A DNA stretch of 23,973 nucleotides from an uncultured Pelagibacterales bacterium (GTDB lineage Bacteria > Pseudomonadota > Alphaproteobacteria > Pelagibacterales > Pelagibacteraceae), in contig CAJVZX010000002.1 of assembly GCA_913020625.1 (NCBI GenBank), forward strand, positions 1-23,973, written 5' to 3'. The notes beneath the pieces were generated by a model, which saw only the letters and a list, made by a program, of their open reading frames with translations, had not been told where the DNA came from and ran no database searches. Positions 1 through 7,830 of the stretch are shown here, in pieces. The stretch's first letter is position 1. Every line of letters begins with the position of its first letter. The translations under genes and the position numbers were made by a program.

Positions 1-176
1 GGATATATATTTTTATGAAAATCTGCACAATGTGGACATGTTAAAGATTCAAATACAAATATTTTAACTTTTGCATTTTCATTACCTTCTTTTATTTCAT
101 ATTTATTATAGTCTGTCGCAGCATTAGTTTCTAATGAAAAAAAAAGAAAAAAAAAAATTAAATATATTTTTTTCAT
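1..176 (-). CDS. DsbA-family thiol:disulfide oxidoreductase, N-terminal part (3' end beyond window)
   Basis: Partial gene read leftwards from an ATG at 176-174 and still open at the window edge (58 complete codons). The product starts with a Sec-type signal: MKK followed by a run of Ile, Leu and Phe, ending near SLETNAA. The mature part soon reaches a thioredoxin-fold active site, CPHC, inside FESLTCPHCADFHKN, which is typical of DsbA-like periplasmic oxidoreductases that form or shuffle disulfides in exported proteins. The ATG overlaps the stop of the upstream DUF721 gene as ATGA, so the two are probably cotranslated. In many alphaproteobacteria the order mutY, DUF721, dsbA, smc is conserved, so smc may lie just to the left; that is inference. 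The signal-peptide coding region contains long A/T homopolymers. Whether it is an oxidase or an isomerase cannot be decided from this fragment. Confidence 0.85.
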   Translation of the reverse strand, partial: MKKIYLIFFFLFFSLETNAATDYNKYEIKEGNENAKVKIFVFESLTCPHCADFHKNIY

Positions 177-664
177 TTTAAGTATTTTGTCAGATTGATT
201 AAAGAATTTTTAATTAGTTCATTATTGATATTATTTATATTTTTTAAATATCTATTTTTTGACGCACCAGAAACTAAAGAGCTTCTATTTTTTTTTGAAT
301 TTGTTTTCATTTCAAACGTTTCTAGCCGGACTTTATCAATAATTTTATAACCAAAATAACTATTAATTTTATTTATAATTTGAGTTTTGCTATACTCTAT
401 GTCAACCTCATTACCTCTTTGAACATTTATAATTAATGTACCAGCTGATTTTTTTCCATTAGGTTTAAAAGATTTGGGGTAAGAAACATTAGATATATTT
501 GAACCAACTATGTAACTCCAGTTATTAATAATATCAGAATAAACATAACCTCTTTTATTAAGAATTTTTTTTAAATTTTTAGGCAAAGTGTCTTTAAAAG
601 ATCTTAGTCCTTGAATGTAAAAGGATCCTTGTTTTATACTCTTTTTGAAATGCATAAAGTTCAA
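173..664 (-). CDS. DciA-like DUF721 family protein
   Basis: 163-residue protein with a DUF721 (DciA-like, KH-type fold) region at about residues 20-115. Recognisable blocks are LPKNLKKILNKRGY, the W-x-x-I-V-G segment (NNWSYIVGSNI), the following YPKSF, and the strand-helix block LIINV...EYSKTQIINKINSYFGY. DciA proteins assist loading of the replicative helicase DnaB in bacteria that lack DnaC; for the alphaproteobacterial members this role is carried over by family. The C-terminal 50 residues are polar and Asn/Lys-rich with no clear domain. It sits head-to-head with mutY, and the two 5' ends overlap (about 650-664). A second Met at 655 is an equally possible start and would still overlap. The downstream dsbA-like gene starts within its stop codon. 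No Shine-Dalgarno sequence is visible at either start. Confidence 0.8.
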   Translation of the reverse strand: MNFMHFKKSIKQGSFYIQGLRSFKDTLPKNLKKILNKRGYVYSDIINNWSYIVGSNISNVSYPKSFKPNGKKSAGTLIINVQRGNEVDIEYSKTQIINKINSYFGYKIIDKVRLETFEMKTNSKKNRSSLVSGASKNRYLKNINNINNELIKNSLINLTKYLK

Positions 665-1648
665 TCAATACTACCAAAAAAAATACTTTATTGGTACGAT
701 AAAAACAAAAGACATCTTCCTTGGAGAATAAAAAGTTCTCAAAAAAGAAAAGAATATTATACACTTGTAAGTGAATTTATGCTCCAGCAAACCCAAGTTA
801 AAACAGTGGTACCATATTTTAAAAATTTTGTTAAAAACTTTCCAAATTTGAGAAGCCTTTCAAGGGTTAATGAAAATAAACTTTTTAAAAATTGGCAGGG
901 TTTAGGCTACTATTCAAGAGCAAAAAATTTAAAAAAAACTTCTGAAATTATAGTTAATAAATATAAAAATAAACTACCTAATAATTTAAGTGAATTAAAA
1001 AAACTTCCTGGAATTGGCGAATATACAGCTAGCGCCTTAATGGCAATTGCGTTTAATAAACCCATAATTCCATTAGATGGAAATGTAGAAAGAGTTCTTA
1101 TAAGAGTTTTAAATTTGAAGACTGAAAAAGAAATAGCAAAAGAAAATTTAATGAAAAAGAGATTTTTTTTTTGTAACGCAGTTAGATCTAGTGACTATGC
1201 ACAGGCGATCATGGAAATAGGCGCATTAATTTGTAAACCAAAAAATCCTTTGTGTCATCAATGTCCTTTAATAACAAATTGTTTATCGTTTAAAAAAAAA
1301 GATTTCGAAATTAAATCTAAAATAAAAAAAGAAAAAAATAAATTTTTTGAGGTAAAATATTGCGAAAATAAAAATAAGGTTTTATTAATTAAAAATGAAG
1401 AATATACATTTCTAAAAAACTTATTGATTTTTCCAATGCGTGAAATTTCAAAAAAAAACTTTTCCAAAAATTTGAAAAAAGTAACAAATATTAAAATGTC
1501 AAATATGAATATGAAAATAAAAGTTAATTATATAAAAAGTTTTAAAAAAACTGATAAAATTCAATGGATAGATAAATCTAAATTTGAAAAATATATATTA
1601 CCGTCGTTTACAAAAAAAATTTACAAATCAATCCAGGATCAAATATGA
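650..1648 (+). CDS. mutY: A/G-specific adenine glycosylase MutY
   Basis: Base-excision repair enzyme that removes adenine mispaired with 8-oxoguanine. Counting from the Met at 650 (332 residues, close to the family's usual 350), the catalytic Glu lies in SEFMLQQTQV (E42), the helix-hairpin-helix is LPGIGEYTASAL (about 119-130), the catalytic Asp is in PLDGNVERVL (D143), and a 4Fe-4S loop has the pattern C-x6-C-x2-C-x5-C (C195, C202, C205, C211). The C-terminal third is Lys/Asn-rich and fits a diverged NUDIX-like 8-oxoG recognition domain. The frame is open back to an ATG at 611, but 650 is preferred because MHKVQSILPKKILYWYDKNK matches the normal MutY N-terminus. The start overlaps that of the divergent DUF721 gene, and the end overlaps the next gene as ATGA (1645-1648). 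Confidence 0.95.
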   Translation: MHKVQSILPKKILYWYDKNKRHLPWRIKSSQKRKEYYTLVSEFMLQQTQVKTVVPYFKNFVKNFPNLRSLSRVNENKLFKNWQGLGYYSRAKNLKKTSEIIVNKYKNKLPNNLSELKKLPGIGEYTASALMAIAFNKPIIPLDGNVERVLIRVLNLKTEKEIAKENLMKKRFFFCNAVRSSDYAQAIMEIGALICKPKNPLCHQCPLITNCLSFKKKDFEIKSKIKKEKNKFFEVKYCENKNKVLLIKNEEYTFLKNLLIFPMREISKKNFSKNLKKVTNIKMSNMNMKIKVNYIKSFKKTDKIQWIDKSKFEKYILPSFTKKIYKSIQDQI

Positions 1649-2811
1649 GAAAAATTGCAATTATTGGATCAGGAATAGCTGGATTGGTTTTAGGCAATTT
1701 TTTAAGAGAATTTAATCTAAATTTTAAAATTTTTGAAACAAAAAAAGAAATTAATCCACATGAAGGTTATGGAATTCAGCTGAGCACAAATAGTATTAAA
1801 ATACTAAATAAAATAGGTTTCAATAAATTTGATAAAGATAAATTCTTCAATCCAAAAAAAGTCTGCTTTAAATCATTAAATAATCAAAAACTTATAAGCG
1901 AGATTAATATTAATACTTTTAATAATGAAAATGAACTTTATACCTGTTTAAGAAGACCTTCTTTGTTAAAATTTTTATCAAAAGATTTATCTGAATTTAT
2001 AGAATTTGATAAATATGTTACAAATTTAGAACATTCTGAAAATAAAATTAAAATTAATTTTAGGGATGGTTCAAGTGAAAATTTTGACTTTCTAGTTATA
2101 GCAACTGGCATGGATTCGAATGCAAAAAAATTTGTATGTGAAAATAGCACAAATCCTCACTACAGTGATTCAATAGCAATAAGAGCAACTTTTAAAGATG
2201 ATTTAAAAATAATCGATAAAGAAAATATTTCTCTATTTTTGGGAAATAATGCTCATTTAGTTACTTACCCAATTAACAAAAACCAAGACTTGAATGCAGT
2301 ATTAATTACAAAACTGCAAGTTGAAAAAGATCCATATTATAAATGGAGATATAGTGAGGAAGAGCAAAAGTTAATATCAAGTACTTTAAATGAAAAATTA
2401 TATATTCATAACAAAGATTTTAAATATATTTTTGAAAAAAGATTTAATTGGTGGCCTATAAATATTGATAAAAATTTTGCACACCCAAAATTCAAAAATG
2501 TTTTTGTAATAGGAGATGCATTATTTTCAAATTTACCTACCCTTGCTCAAGGAGCCGCACAGGCAATAGAAAGTGCTTTTGAAGTAAGTAATTATTTTCG
2601 TGCTGCCGATTATTTTGATTTACAAAGTTATTATAGACGAAGAATAAAGAGACTAAATTTGATAGATAGAAGAACAAGAATTAATTATTTTATATTTCAC
2701 CTTTCAAATCCTTTTCTAATTTTAATAAGAAATATTTTTTTGAAATTTTTTTCTAAAAATAAATTTTTTTTAAGCCAATACTTAGGCAAAGTTTATAAAA
2801 TTAGTTGGTAG
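1645..2811 (+). CDS. FAD-dependent monooxygenase, class A (UbiH / salicylate-hydroxylase superfamily)
   Basis: 388-residue flavoprotein, cotranslated with mutY through an ATGA overlap. The N-terminus is a dinucleotide-binding fold, IIGSGIAGLVLGNFL (GxGxxG at residues 8-13, with an acidic residue E31 ending strand 2). This is followed by GYGIQLSTNSIKILNKIG, typical of aromatic-ring hydroxylases. The second FAD motif is VFVIGDALFSNLPTLAQGA (G290-D291), closer to the AQGA type of salicylate hydroxylases than to the GQG-N-L-G type of UbiH/UbiF. The middle motif that normally reads A-D-G-x-x-S is ATGMDS here (T154), so the usual Asp is missing, and the His usually found after GDAA is also absent. 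A ubiquinone-ring hydroxylase role is possible but not shown; the substrate is unknown. The C-terminus is basic and aromatic. The end overlaps convergent ccrM by 11 bp. Confidence 0.8.
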   Translation: MRKIAIIGSGIAGLVLGNFLREFNLNFKIFETKKEINPHEGYGIQLSTNSIKILNKIGFNKFDKDKFFNPKKVCFKSLNNQKLISEININTFNNENELYTCLRRPSLLKFLSKDLSEFIEFDKYVTNLEHSENKIKINFRDGSSENFDFLVIATGMDSNAKKFVCENSTNPHYSDSIAIRATFKDDLKIIDKENISLFLGNNAHLVTYPINKNQDLNAVLITKLQVEKDPYYKWRYSEEEQKLISSTLNEKLYIHNKDFKYIFEKRFNWWPINIDKNFAHPKFKNVFVIGDALFSNLPTLAQGAAQAIESAFEVSNYFRAADYFDLQSYYRRRIKRLNLIDRRTRINYFIFHLSNPFLILIRNIFLKFFSKNKFFLSQYLGKVYKISW

Positions 2812-3871
2812 AAATTAATTTTTGTCTTAAATTGTCAATTGGAACTATCGATCCATTCATATTGTAATGCCAATAAGTCCATCCATTACAACTTTCAGCA
2901 CCTAATATTTTTGCTGCGATTTTATGAATTGAGCCTTCAGATTTTTGATATTTTATACTTCCGTCAGCCATTATTTTTGCATTTACCTTTCTTTTTTGAT
3001 CAAAAATATCCATTCCCGGTTTTACAATTCCAAGTTCAACTAATGAACCAAAAGGAATTCGCGGTTTAGATCTATTGTTTTGCAATGTGTCTAAATAATT
3101 ATCTTCTATTGGGATAGTCTTATTCAATCTTTGTTTAGCAGCATTGAAATATTTGTTTTCTTTTTCTATTCCAAAACAAATCCTTCCAAGTTTTTTGGCA
3201 ACTACGGCTGTAGTCCCTGATCCAAGAAATGGATCTAAAATATAATCACCCCTATTTGATGAAGCTAACAAAATTCTGTGTAATAAAGACTCTGGCTTTT
3301 GAGTTGAGTGTACTTTTTTTCCATTTTTTTTTAGCCTTTCACTACCACTACAGATTGGTAAATTCCAATTAGATCTCATTTGTAAATCATCATTTAAACA
3401 TTTAAGAGATTGATAATTAAAAGTATATTTTGACTTTTGGTTTTTAGAAGCCCAAATCAATGTTTCGTGAGCATTGGTAAATCGTGTCCCTCTAAAATTT
3501 GGCATCGGATTATTTTTGTTCCACACAACATCATTTAAAATCCAAAACCCTAAATTTTGTATAGCAGTTCCTAATCTAAATATATTATGATAACTTCCAA
3601 TTACCCATAGAGCTCCATTCTTTTTTAAAATCCTTTTACATTCTTTTAGCCAAGAAATAGTAAATTCATCATATTTTTTGAAGCTTTCAAACCGATCCCA
3701 CTTATCATCCACTGCATTTACTTCAGAGTTGTCTGGTCTAGTTAATTTATTTTTTAATTGAAGATTGTAAGGAGGGTCAGCAAAGACTAAATCAAAAGTT
3801 CTATCGGGAATTTTTTTTAATTCTACAAGACAATCGCCATTAATTATTTTATTTTTAAAATTATCTTCCAT
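2801..3871 (-). CDS. ccrM: CcrM-type adenine-N6 DNA methyltransferase (GANTC)
   Basis: 356-residue beta-group amino-methyltransferase: the catalytic motif DPPYN (residues 32-36) comes before the SAM-binding motif DPFLGSGTTAVVAKKLG (about 213-229). The C-terminal 90 residues, beginning RSKPRIPFGSLVELG and ending in a block with SCNGWTYWHY, match the extra C-terminal domain that sets CcrM apart from ordinary GANTC methylases. CcrM methylates adenine in GANTC and links transcription to the replication cycle in Caulobacter and relatives. No restriction endonuclease is nearby, so it looks like an orphan regulatory methylase. It lies downstream of rnhB in the same orientation, a conserved alphaproteobacterial arrangement. 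The gap between them carries three GANTC sites (separate entry), suggesting autoregulation by methylation state. The 3' end overlaps the FAD monooxygenase by 11 bp. Confidence 0.95.
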   Translation of the reverse strand: MEDNFKNKIINGDCLVELKKIPDRTFDLVFADPPYNLQLKNKLTRPDNSEVNAVDDKWDRFESFKKYDEFTISWLKECKRILKKNGALWVIGSYHNIFRLGTAIQNLGFWILNDVVWNKNNPMPNFRGTRFTNAHETLIWASKNQKSKYTFNYQSLKCLNDDLQMRSNWNLPICSGSERLKKNGKKVHSTQKPESLLHRILLASSNRGDYILDPFLGSGTTAVVAKKLGRICFGIEKENKYFNAAKQRLNKTIPIEDNYLDTLQNNRSKPRIPFGSLVELGIVKPGMDIFDQKRKVNAKIMADGSIKYQKSEGSIHKIAAKILGAESCNGWTYWHYNMNGSIVPIDNLRQKLISTN

Positions 3872-3951
3872 TTATAGGAAGTGATTAGACTCCAAACGGA
3901 TTCCATGGTCAACCTGTGATTGAATTTAAATGAGTCTTCTTGTGTACAAAA
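3872..3951 (-). promoter_or_regulatory. ccrM upstream region with three GANTC sites
   Basis: 80-bp gap between rnhB and ccrM. It contains GACTC at 3888-3892, GATTC at 3899-3903 and GAGTC at 3932-3936, all matching the GANTC target of the enzyme encoded just downstream. The gap is visibly less AT-rich than most of the window. A Caulobacter-like arrangement, in which GANTC sites in the ccrM promoter/leader make transcription sensitive to hemimethylation, would fit; this is an analogy, not proof. I could not assign convincing -35/-10 boxes. Confidence 0.5.
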
Positions 3952-4530
3952 TTATTTTTGACTCAATATCTTGTGTATTGGTTTGTAGGTTTTTCGATGG
4001 TGAGAAGTGACACCAAATTTTTTTAAAGCATCTTGGTGTTTTTTAGTTCCATAACCAAAATTAGTATCCCACGAATATTTTTTAAATTTTTTTGACAATT
4101 TTTTTATATGTTTATCTCTTGCAACTTTTGCAATGATAGAGGCAGCAGAAATTGAAGGAATAATTTCATCACCTCGGATAATTGCTTTAATTTTTATGTT
4201 ATTTATTTTTGGAACATGATTTCCATCAACCAATATTAAATCAGGATTCTTATTTAATTTTTTAATTGCTCTTTTCATAGATAACAAAGTAGCTTGTAAA
4301 ATATTTTTTTTTTCTATTTCTTTTACTGATGCTCTGGCTATAGCAAAATAAGAGTTTGCTTTAATATAATTAGATAACTTTAATCTATTTTCATAAGATA
4401 TTTTTTTTGAATCTTTAAGAATATTATTATTAATTTTTTTATTTAAAATCACTGCAGCAGAAAAAACAGGACCAATCCAACTTCCTCTTCCAACTTCATC
4501 AACCCCTGCAATTATTTTATTTTTTGCCAA
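3952..4530 (-). CDS. rnhB: Ribonuclease HII
   Basis: 192-residue type 2 RNase H, which cuts the RNA strand of RNA/DNA hybrids and removes misincorporated ribonucleotides. The N-terminal signature IAGVDEVGRGSWIGPV supplies the metal-binding Asp-Glu pair (D11, E12). LILVDGNHVP gives the third acid (D102), and the SIIAKVARDKHI block gives the fourth (D139). The C-terminal motif GYGTKKHQDALKKFGVTSHHR is also standard. Length and domain order are normal. It is 12 bp downstream of the uracil-DNA glycosylase gene and 80 bp upstream of ccrM, all on the minus strand, making a DNA-maintenance group. ccrM probably also has its own promoter in the 80-bp gap. Confidence 0.95.
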   Translation of the reverse strand: MAKNKIIAGVDEVGRGSWIGPVFSAAVILNKKINNNILKDSKKISYENRLKLSNYIKANSYFAIARASVKEIEKKNILQATLLSMKRAIKKLNKNPDLILVDGNHVPKINNIKIKAIIRGDEIIPSISAASIIAKVARDKHIKKLSKKFKKYSWDTNFGYGTKKHQDALKKFGVTSHHRKTYKPIHKILSQK

Positions 4531-4542
4531 ATTAATTATATT

Positions 4543-5250
4543 TTATAGTTTAAGAAATTTTATTTTTTCTCTTATTAATTTTAGATCATACCAAGAATTT
4601 TTTTTTTGTTCTGGTTGCCTAATTAGAAAAGCAGGATGAAAGGTAACAATAATTTCTGGTTCACATCCACCTATTTTAATTTTAAACCATTTGCCTCTTG
4701 CTTTCGAAATTATTTTTTCTTTTCCAGATATTGCCTGCATGGCTGTACTTCCTAGTAATATTAGTATTTTGGGTTCTATAATTTCGATATGGAGTTTTAG
4801 AAAAGGTAAATATTTTTCTATTTCTTCATCAGTTGGCCTCCTATTATTTGGAGGTCTATAGTTTACTACATTGCTGATGTAAACTTTGGTTCGATTAAGA
4901 TTAATGGCATCCAGCATTTTATCTAGCAATTTACCAGCAGCTCCTACAAAAGGTAACCCCATCCGATCTTCTTGAGCTCCAGGGCCTTCTCCAACAAACA
5001 TTATTTTTGAGTTTATGTTTCCATCAGAAAAAACCATCTTATTTGCTGCTTTTTTTAAATTACAGTTTTTTATATTTTCAATTTTTTTCTTTAATATGTT
5101 TAATTTTTCTCTTTTATCAGAAACGAAATTAATATTTTTTTCTCTTTTATATCTAGTTATAGGATCGTTACTAATGATCATATCTAGGTTAATCATTTTA
5201 TAGTATTCAATTATTGAAATGATTTTTTGATTTATATTTTTTTTCATCAT
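4543..5250 (-). CDS. Uracil-DNA glycosylase, family 4-like, without a full Fe-S ligand set
   Basis: 235-residue member of the uracil-DNA glycosylase superfamily. Motif A is FVGEGPGAQEDRMGLPFVG (about 86-103), and the uracil-binding/intercalation region is TFHPAFLIR (H205). The block VYISNVVNYRPPNNRRPTDE is where family-4 enzymes normally have C-R-P-P. Family 4 usually binds 4Fe-4S through four cysteines (C-x2-C plus two later ones). Here only C63 is in place: the other expected positions hold I60, Y131 and Y147. Many alphaproteobacterial relatives, as I recall them, also lack the RPP cysteine, so this may be a lineage trait. The N-terminus (YYKMINLD...NDPITRYK) resembles the alphaproteobacterial extension. 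It starts 15 bp from the divergent TPR gene; a second Met directly follows the first. It heads a minus-strand group with rnhB and ccrM. Confidence 0.85.
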   Translation of the reverse strand: MMKKNINQKIISIIEYYKMINLDMIISNDPITRYKREKNINFVSDKREKLNILKKKIENIKNCNLKKAANKMVFSDGNINSKIMFVGEGPGAQEDRMGLPFVGAAGKLLDKMLDAINLNRTKVYISNVVNYRPPNNRRPTDEEIEKYLPFLKLHIEIIEPKILILLGSTAMQAISGKEKIISKARGKWFKIKIGGCEPEIIVTFHPAFLIRQPEQKKNSWYDLKLIREKIKFLKL

Positions 5251-5265
5251 AGAATAATAAGGATT

Positions 5266-6966
5266 ATGAAAATAAAATTATATAAGCAATGTTTTTTTAT
5301 ATTGGTATTTTTTTGTTTATTTTCAAATATTACTGCAAATTCATCAAATAACATTAAATCTTATTCAAAAGAAAACATATCGAATTATTTTTCTGGCCTT
5401 TTATCATCTAGAAATAATGATATTCGCGAATCTCGAGAATTTTTTGTTAAAATAAAAGAGTTGAGCAAAATCCATTTTCCATTTGTTAAAGAGTATTTAT
5501 CAATATTAGTTCAAGAACAAGAAATAGAAAAAGCTACAGATTTTTTAAGAAATATCGATAATCAATCTAATAATTTTTCTGAAGCTAATATAATTTTGGG
5601 AGCAAACTATCTAGCAAAAAAAAAATATGATTTAGCTACTGAAAATTTAAATTTAGTAAATCAAGATTCACAATCTTCTAATTTTGATAAATTAATTGCT
5701 AATATTTTAATAAATTATTCTAAAGTTTTTGACAAAAAGGAAATTGAAGATAAAAAACTTTTTCAGGATATTCCTGAAAATTATGAAAATTTTACCATTA
5801 TTCAAGAAGCATTTATTAATTGTTACCTTAATAAAAATGTAGACGAGTCGTTTTTAAAATTGCTCAATTCTACTGAAATTGATTATACAAGGTATATTTT
5901 TTTTTATGTGAATTATTTATTTTCAAAAAAAAGAAACAACGAAGCAGTTGATATAATTAAAAAATATACTGATATATTAGATTCTAATATACTTTTAGAT
6001 CAAACTAAATTTTGGATAAAAGATAAAAAATATAGTGAAATAACTAAAATATTTGATTGTAAAAATCCTGAACATTTACTCAGTGAATTTTTTTATGTGA
6101 TTGCAAATTTATACTCTGGCGAACAGCTCTATAATAAATCTAATTTTTACTTAAACTTATCGATTTATTTTAATCCTAAATTTCAAATTAATCAGGCACT
6201 ATTAGCAGAAAATTATCTACAAATGGAAGAGTACAAAAAATCTAAAAAAATTTATGAACTATTTAATAAAAAAAATACTATTTTCTATTGGCATTCTGTA
6301 AAAAAAATATCTTTAATTAATTCTGACCTTGAAAATGAAACTAAGGCTCTTAGTTTTTTAATTAACAATTTTAATAATATAAAAGATCCAAATCTTAAAA
6401 TTATTTATGATGTTGCAAACCTCTATAGAGGTTTTGGAAAATTCAAAGAATCAATAGATTATTACACTAAAGTTATAAATATTTTAGATAATAAACATCC
6501 ATCTTACGCTGATATTTTATACAGACGAGGTGCTAGTTATGAAAGAATTAAGATGTGGGAAAATTCAGACAAAGATTTATTAGAGTCACTAAAAATTAAT
6601 CCTGACGATCCACATGTACTTAATTATCTAGCTTACTCATGGTTAGAAAGAAATTATAAAATTGATGAAGCCATGGATATGTTGTTATTAGCACATAATA
6701 AAAGACCCAACGATCCTTACATAACAGATTCGGTTGGATGGGCATATTATTTACAAGGCGACTATGTTAAGGCAAAAAAATTTATAAGACAGGCTATTAA
6801 ATTATTGCCATCCGATCCAATTATAAATGATCATTATGCAGATATTTTATGGAAATTAAATAAACCTCTACAAGCTAATTATTTTTGGAAATATGTGCTA
6901 AATTTAGAAGATATTAAGCCTGAAACCAAAAAAAAAATAAAAAATAAATTAATTTTTGGAGTTTAA
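5266..6966 (+). CDS. Secreted or periplasmic tetratricopeptide-repeat protein
   Basis: 566-residue protein with an N-terminal signal peptide: MKIKLYKQ followed by a hydrophobic run (FFILVFFCLF) ending near NITANS. The rest is helical-repeat sequence with degenerate TPR units. The best are near the C-terminus, for example the block starting HVLNYLAYSWLERNY, then DPYITDSVGWAYYLQGDYVKA and DPIINDHYADILWKLNKPLQA. The family occurs next to ispE in alphaproteobacteria and is generally unassigned; a scaffold role in the envelope is likely but the partner is unknown. The start at 5266 is chosen because it has AGGA upstream and exposes the signal peptide; an in-frame ATG at 5227 would add 13 residues lying over the divergent glycosylase start. 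ispE follows 15 bp downstream. Confidence 0.8.
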   Translation: MKIKLYKQCFFILVFFCLFSNITANSSNNIKSYSKENISNYFSGLLSSRNNDIRESREFFVKIKELSKIHFPFVKEYLSILVQEQEIEKATDFLRNIDNQSNNFSEANIILGANYLAKKKYDLATENLNLVNQDSQSSNFDKLIANILINYSKVFDKKEIEDKKLFQDIPENYENFTIIQEAFINCYLNKNVDESFLKLLNSTEIDYTRYIFFYVNYLFSKKRNNEAVDIIKKYTDILDSNILLDQTKFWIKDKKYSEITKIFDCKNPEHLLSEFFYVIANLYSGEQLYNKSNFYLNLSIYFNPKFQINQALLAENYLQMEEYKKSKKIYELFNKKNTIFYWHSVKKISLINSDLENETKALSFLINNFNNIKDPNLKIIYDVANLYRGFGKFKESIDYYTKVINILDNKHPSYADILYRRGASYERIKMWENSDKDLLESLKINPDDPHVLNYLAYSWLERNYKIDEAMDMLLLAHNKRPNDPYITDSVGWAYYLQGDYVKAKKFIRQAIKLLPSDPIINDHYADILWKLNKPLQANYFWKYVLNLEDIKPETKKKIKNKLIFGV

Positions 6967-6981
6967 ATCTTTTCTTAAAAA

Positions 6982-7830
6982 ATGAGAGTATTTTTAATAA
7001 ATTCTTACTGTAAAATTAATATTTCATTAAGAGTAATTAAAAAGTTGAAAAATGGCTTACACAAAATTAACACTTTTATTACTTTTGCAAGAATTTTTGA
7101 CCAAATTTATTTAAAAGAAATCAAAAATACTAAAGATAAAATTTCGTTTTATGGAAAATTCAAAAATAAAATTTCTAAGTCAAACAATACAATTTCTAGA
7201 ATATTAGATTTATTAAGAAAGAATAATTTTATCAAAAAAATTTATTTTGAAATAAAGGTAAAGAAGAATATTCCGACAAAGTCAGGTCTTGGAGGTGGCT
7301 CAATGAATGCAGCCAGTTTACTTACTTTCTTGGTTAAAAAATACAATCTTAGGATTAAACAGAAAGATCTTTTCAAACTGGCAGCGAAAGTTGGATCAGA
7401 TGTTATTGTTGGTCTTAAGTTTCAAAATGTATTCTTCAATAGTGGTAGCAATACGATCAAAAGGTATAAAAACAAACTAAATTTATTTGTTTTGTTAGTA
7501 AAACCAGACGTAAATTGCTCTACAAAATTAATTTATTCAAAAAACAGACAATTTTCAAAGCAATATAAAAATAAAGATATAAGTAAATTTGGAAACTTTT
7601 TCGAGAAAGATGTAAATGATTTAGAAAAAGTGGCTTTTAAAATATATCCTAAGATTAAAAGATTAAAAGATTATTTAAATATTCAAAAAAAATGCATTTT
7701 CTCAAGAATGACAGGGTCTGGATCGGTATGTGTGGCATATTTTAAAGATTACAAAGCAGCAAGAAAAGCTGAGATAAATTTAAAAAATAAATTTCCAAAT
7801 TATTGGTGCAAGCTATCAAAAGCTATGTAA
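6982..7830 (+). CDS. ispE: 4-diphosphocytidyl-2-C-methyl-D-erythritol kinase
   Basis: 282-residue GHMP-family kinase of the MEP (non-mevalonate) isoprenoid pathway. It phosphorylates CDP-methylerythritol, ultimately supplying isoprenoids for ubiquinone and undecaprenyl lipids. The N-terminal strand INSYCKINISLRVIKK carries the Lys typical of substrate binding in IspE. The ATP-binding glycine loop is PTKSGLGGGSMNAASLL (about 95-111; the usual second Ser is Met). The C-terminal GHMP motif is SRMTGSGSVCVAYF. Length is normal. The gene follows the TPR gene by 15 bp and is followed 33 bp later by tRNA-Gln, so TPR-ispE-tRNA-cca could form one transcript. Confidence 0.93.
   Translation: MRVFLINSYCKINISLRVIKKLKNGLHKINTFITFARIFDQIYLKEIKNTKDKISFYGKFKNKISKSNNTISRILDLLRKNNFIKKIYFEIKVKKNIPTKSGLGGGSMNAASLLTFLVKKYNLRIKQKDLFKLAAKVGSDVIVGLKFQNVFFNSGSNTIKRYKNKLNLFVLLVKPDVNCSTKLIYSKNRQFSKQYKNKDISKFGNFFEKDVNDLEKVAFKIYPKIKRLKDYLNIQKKCIFSRMTGSGSVCVAYFKDYKAARKAEINLKNKFPNYWCKLSKAM

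Noticed and set aside
2801..3871. Restriction-modification system around the methylase
   Set aside because: No endonuclease or specificity gene is adjacent, and the C-terminal domain and rnhB linkage indicate an orphan CcrM.
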